A stretch of DNA of 64,000 nucleotides from assembly GCF_900107535.1 (NCBI RefSeq), contig NZ_FNRA01000014.1, positions 62,001-126,000 on the forward strand, read 5' to 3'. The translations under genes were made by a program, and so were the position numbers. Source of the DNA: Pedobacter hartonius (GTDB lineage Bacteria; Bacteroidota; Bacteroidia; Sphingobacteriales; Sphingobacteriaceae). Position 1 is the stretch's first letter, and each line of letters starts with the position of its first letter. A model generated the notes under the pieces. The model saw nothing but the letters and a program-made list of their open reading frames with translations, was not told the origin of the DNA and did not search any database. Below are positions 62,701-64,000 of the stretch, one piece after another.

Positions 62701-62861
62701 GTGCCGGGATAAGTGATGATCACCGAAAACGATGGCGGATGCAATTCAGGATCTTCTGAACGGGGCATATTGAACATCGTGGTGAGTCCCAGTGCAATGA
62801 TCATGATCAAGATCACCAGGGTAAACTGGCCGTTTTTTACAGCATATTCAGAGATCTTCAT
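59793..62861 (-). CDS. RND efflux transporter permease
   Basis: Inner-membrane proton-driven exporter of 1022 residues of the AcrB/HAE1-type RND superfamily. Helix 1 is near the N-terminus (LVILIMIIALGLTTMFNMPR), followed by the porter domain (FSVIITYPGTSPRDIEDRVV). The central helices 2-6 include LGLLVDDSIVVVENIERWML with the paired Asp residues of the proton relay, and a second porter/helix half ends in IELIPPAVTPEEE. It works with the adaptor gene just upstream (4-base overlap) and an outer-membrane channel. Exports drugs, dyes, detergents or metals; substrate not known. Confidence 0.93.
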   Translation of the reverse strand: MKISEYAVKNGQFTLVILIMIIALGLTTMFNMPRSEDPELHPPSFSVIITYPGTSPRDIEDRVVTPLEKTISSLDDVKRLRTSIANGVAVIRVEYLYSSNVESKYQEIVREVNGKRSELPADIASIEIQKQQPTDVNVLQVALVSENAARSRLQYYAERLQDDLEKVPSLKQVSIFGLPGQQVRIELDLEKMAQMHLPLSAVMNSLHSEMASIPGGSIDAGQKTFNIKSNDYRTLDAVNNTIVYSAGGKSILLKDIARVYYGYGEEQHIARLNGHRCVFVVAAQKDKENISKTQIAYKEVLANYKKQLPGNIDLVQNFDQADNVNRRLTGLGHDFIIAILLVAITLLPLGIRPAVIVMISIPLSLAIGIVLLQLFGFSLNQLSIVGLVVALGLLVDDSIVVVENIERWMLEGHSRIDATLKATGQIGMAVVGCTVVLIIAFMPLVFLPEGSGDFVRGLPLAVIFCVLASMFVSLTIIPFLSSRLLKDHTGNPEGNFLMRGMKKLIHGSYARLLDEALKRPFFTIGIAVVLFSGSIYLLGVIGFSLFPASEKPQFLINITTPIQSSLPYTDTVARAIEKQLKQEPQMKYFASNIGRGNPRIYYNVIPENTRNDFAQLFVQLDEETSPDEKLALIQKLQHRWVHYPGAKVEVKNFEQGPPLIAPVEVRLFGDNLDMLRSLSLKVEKLLQRIPGTMYINNPVNLLKSDIRIAVNKEKAQQLGVSSINIDQIARLAVIGLNMGTYYNNDNKYGFTVLLTRMKEGRPTLDAFRNLYVNNAMGNALPLNQVAVLQLEASPSVISHQEKKRVVSVEANLKNGFLANRVIQDVVQQMNKMKLPAGYSYEMGGEVELQNNSFGGFQSIIIVTVFVFIAVLVLLFKTFKSTLIILSVIPLGIVGAAVALWLTGNSLSFIAVVGLIALAGIEVKNTILLVDFTNQLRRKGASLQDAIREAGEVRFLPIVLTSLTAIGGLIPIAVSTNPLISPLAIVLIGGLISSTLLSRIVTPIIYELIPPAVTPEEEDEKAG

Positions 62862-63928
62862 TTTGTGGCAGTTTTAGAGGGTAAAACGGAGATCATACTC
62901 TGATCTGTCAGATAGGCTGATCCTGAAATGATCAGTGCAGTTGCATTTTCAAGGCCATGGCTGATAGTGACCGTATTTTTATCGATACCTGCAACAGTCA
63001 CCTTCAGTTTCTTCGCGGTTTTGTTGTCATTGGTAACAAAGACATAACCCGTGCTTCCGTCTCCGTCCAGCAGGGCTTCATAAGGAATCTGCCAGCTGCT
63101 GCTGCCAGCGGTTTTTCTTCCCGGCTCAATGATCGCCTTTCCGAACATTCCCGCAGCGATAGCCTTTGGTTTTTTTCCCCTGAAACTGATGTCGGCAGAG
63201 AAGGTTCCCGTTGCCTCATCCACCCCTTCAGATTTACGGGTCACTACTCCTTCAAATGACTGCCCGGGTAAGGATGAAGTCTGGATATTCGCATGGTCGT
63301 TCAGTTGCATTACCGCCCATTCATTGTCGCTTATCCCTACCCTCAGCATCCATTTGCCGGATTCGGCACCGTTTGTTTTCAGGATGGCCATACCCGGGCT
63401 GACCTGCTGACCGGTATTGGCCAGTTTGCTTAAGATATATCCATCCTTAGGTGCATGGATCTCCGAGTACTGGCGGTTGAAACTCGCCATATTTAATTGC
63501 TGCTGACTTTGCTGAAGCGCGGTTTTGCTGTTTTGCAGCTGCTCCAGCGTAGCCACGCTGTCCCTGTACAGGTTTTGTGTACGCTGGTAATCACGCTGTG
63601 CCTTTTCTACAGATAACCTGGCCTGCTGAACCTGAGCGTTGATCTCTATTGGGTTCAGCGTAGCCAGCAGCTGCCCCTTTTTTACCGCATCACCTTCCTT
63701 TACATTCAGGCTGTTGATAATACCGCCTGTTTTAAAGGAAAGCATCACTTCATCATCCGTGGTAAACTGTCCCGAAACTGCCATGGCAGCGTTAGCATTT
63801 TGTTGCGTAAGTGCCATCACCCGTACCGGAATGGTATCTGTTTCCGTTTTTACAGCTTCCGGATGGCTGCTGCAGGAATAAACCAGCGGGATACACAACA
63901 GCAGGCACATGTATTGAATCGTCTTCAT
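62858..63928 (-). CDS. RND efflux periplasmic adaptor (HlyD/MFP family)
   Basis: Membrane-fusion lipoprotein of 356 residues linking the permease to the outer-membrane channel. Signal with lipobox VYSC, then the lipoyl-like hairpin (SGGIINSLNVKEGDAVKKGQ...), a coiled-coil hairpin (LSVEKAQRDYQRTQNLYRDS) and the beta-barrel domain. The frame opens at 63988, but ATG 63926-63928 starts the signal peptide. Its stop overlaps the permease start. Confidence 0.9.
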   Translation of the reverse strand: MKTIQYMCLLLCIPLVYSCSSHPEAVKTETDTIPVRVMALTQQNANAAMAVSGQFTTDDEVMLSFKTGGIINSLNVKEGDAVKKGQLLATLNPIEINAQVQQARLSVEKAQRDYQRTQNLYRDSVATLEQLQNSKTALQQSQQQLNMASFNRQYSEIHAPKDGYILSKLANTGQQVSPGMAILKTNGAESGKWMLRVGISDNEWAVMQLNDHANIQTSSLPGQSFEGVVTRKSEGVDEATGTFSADISFRGKKPKAIAAGMFGKAIIEPGRKTAGSSSWQIPYEALLDGDGSTGYVFVTNDNKTAKKLKVTVAGIDKNTVTISHGLENATALIISGSAYLTDQSMISVLPSKTATK

Positions 63929-63929
63929 A

Positions 63930-64000
63930 TTAATTTGCATTAGGGTTATTGATTGGATAAGTGGCCTGACCACGTTCCAGCTCGGCAAGGGTAATCTGCA
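63930..64000 (-). CDS. C-terminal end of a gene preceding the RND adaptor, probably TolC-type channel
   Basis: The minus strand at the window edge reads ITLAELERGQATYPINNPNA and a stop at 63930-63932, one base from the adaptor start. Bacteroidota RND operons usually run channel, adaptor, permease, so a TolC-like outer-membrane channel is likely. Only 23 codons are seen, and they carry no diagnostic motif. Confidence 0.4.
   Translation of the reverse strand, partial: QITLAELERGQATYPINNPNAN

Noticed and set aside
1..64000. CRISPR arrays, insertion sequences, prophage genes, tRNA or rRNA
   Set aside because: No repeat-spacer pattern, transposase, phage structural gene or tRNA cloverleaf was recognised anywhere in the window.

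Overview
The window looks like chromosome of a Bacteroidota bacterium, most likely family Sphingobacteriaceae (Pedobacter-like). The evidence is a SusC/SusD pair under a FecR/ECF sigma system, several CarboxypepD_reg-type TonB-dependent receptors, short lipoprotein signals, GAF/PAS kinase families typical of that group, moderate GC with AT-rich intergenic DNA, and two promoters that fit the Bacteroidota consensus TTTG-N19-TAnnTTTG. The genus is inferred from gene style; no rRNA or tRNA gene was found.

Layout. 1-13.9 kb: decaying lipoprotein genes, two TonB-dependent receptors, an acyltransferase, a chloroperoxidase-like hydrolase, a PAS histidine kinase, Dps, a glycosyltransferase and a 2OG-Fe(II) oxygenase. 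14.0-22.1 kb: a gene-loss zone with a wrecked CDF cation transporter, a drug-efflux MFS gene reduced to its two ends, and a decayed HigB toxin / XRE-ImmA antitoxin pair. Intact genes between them encode a diheme cytochrome c, a zinc peptidase-like protein, a TetR repressor, a Gfo/Idh/MocA oxidoreductase and an alpha-glucan phosphorylase. 22.3-31.6 kb: a Nudix protein, a sugar isomerase-like TIM barrel, and a SusD-SusC-FecR-ECF sigma locus with a Gfo/Idh remnant at its edge. 31.8-35.7 kb: a stressosome operon, RsbR-RsbS-RsbT-(ATPase+PP2C)-histidine kinase, with overlapping genes. 35.6-59.7 kb: an M1 aminopeptidase, a trans-sulfuration enzyme and serC-DUF1015 among many signalling genes: a five-PAS kinase with its receiver, two kinase-like proteins that stop after the histidine domain, a lone CheB, GAF proteins and two small uncharacterised paralogue pairs. 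59.8-64 kb: an RND efflux operon running off the window edge.

How the genes work together. The ECF sigma, FecR and SusC form a cell-surface signalling loop that should switch on uptake of a glycan or similar ligand; no glycoside hydrolase lies beside it. The stressosome should sense stress and release RsbT, reset by the PP2C protein, with a histidine kinase rather than sigma-B as the apparent output. TetR probably represses itself and the now-broken MFS gene through two matching operators.

The strongest theme is gene decay: about ten loci carry frameshifts, internal deletions or truncations, including one deletion that removed the 5' ends of moeA and a DUF421 gene together. Either this lineage is losing genes or the assembly has indel errors; the large deletions cannot be explained by sequencing error.
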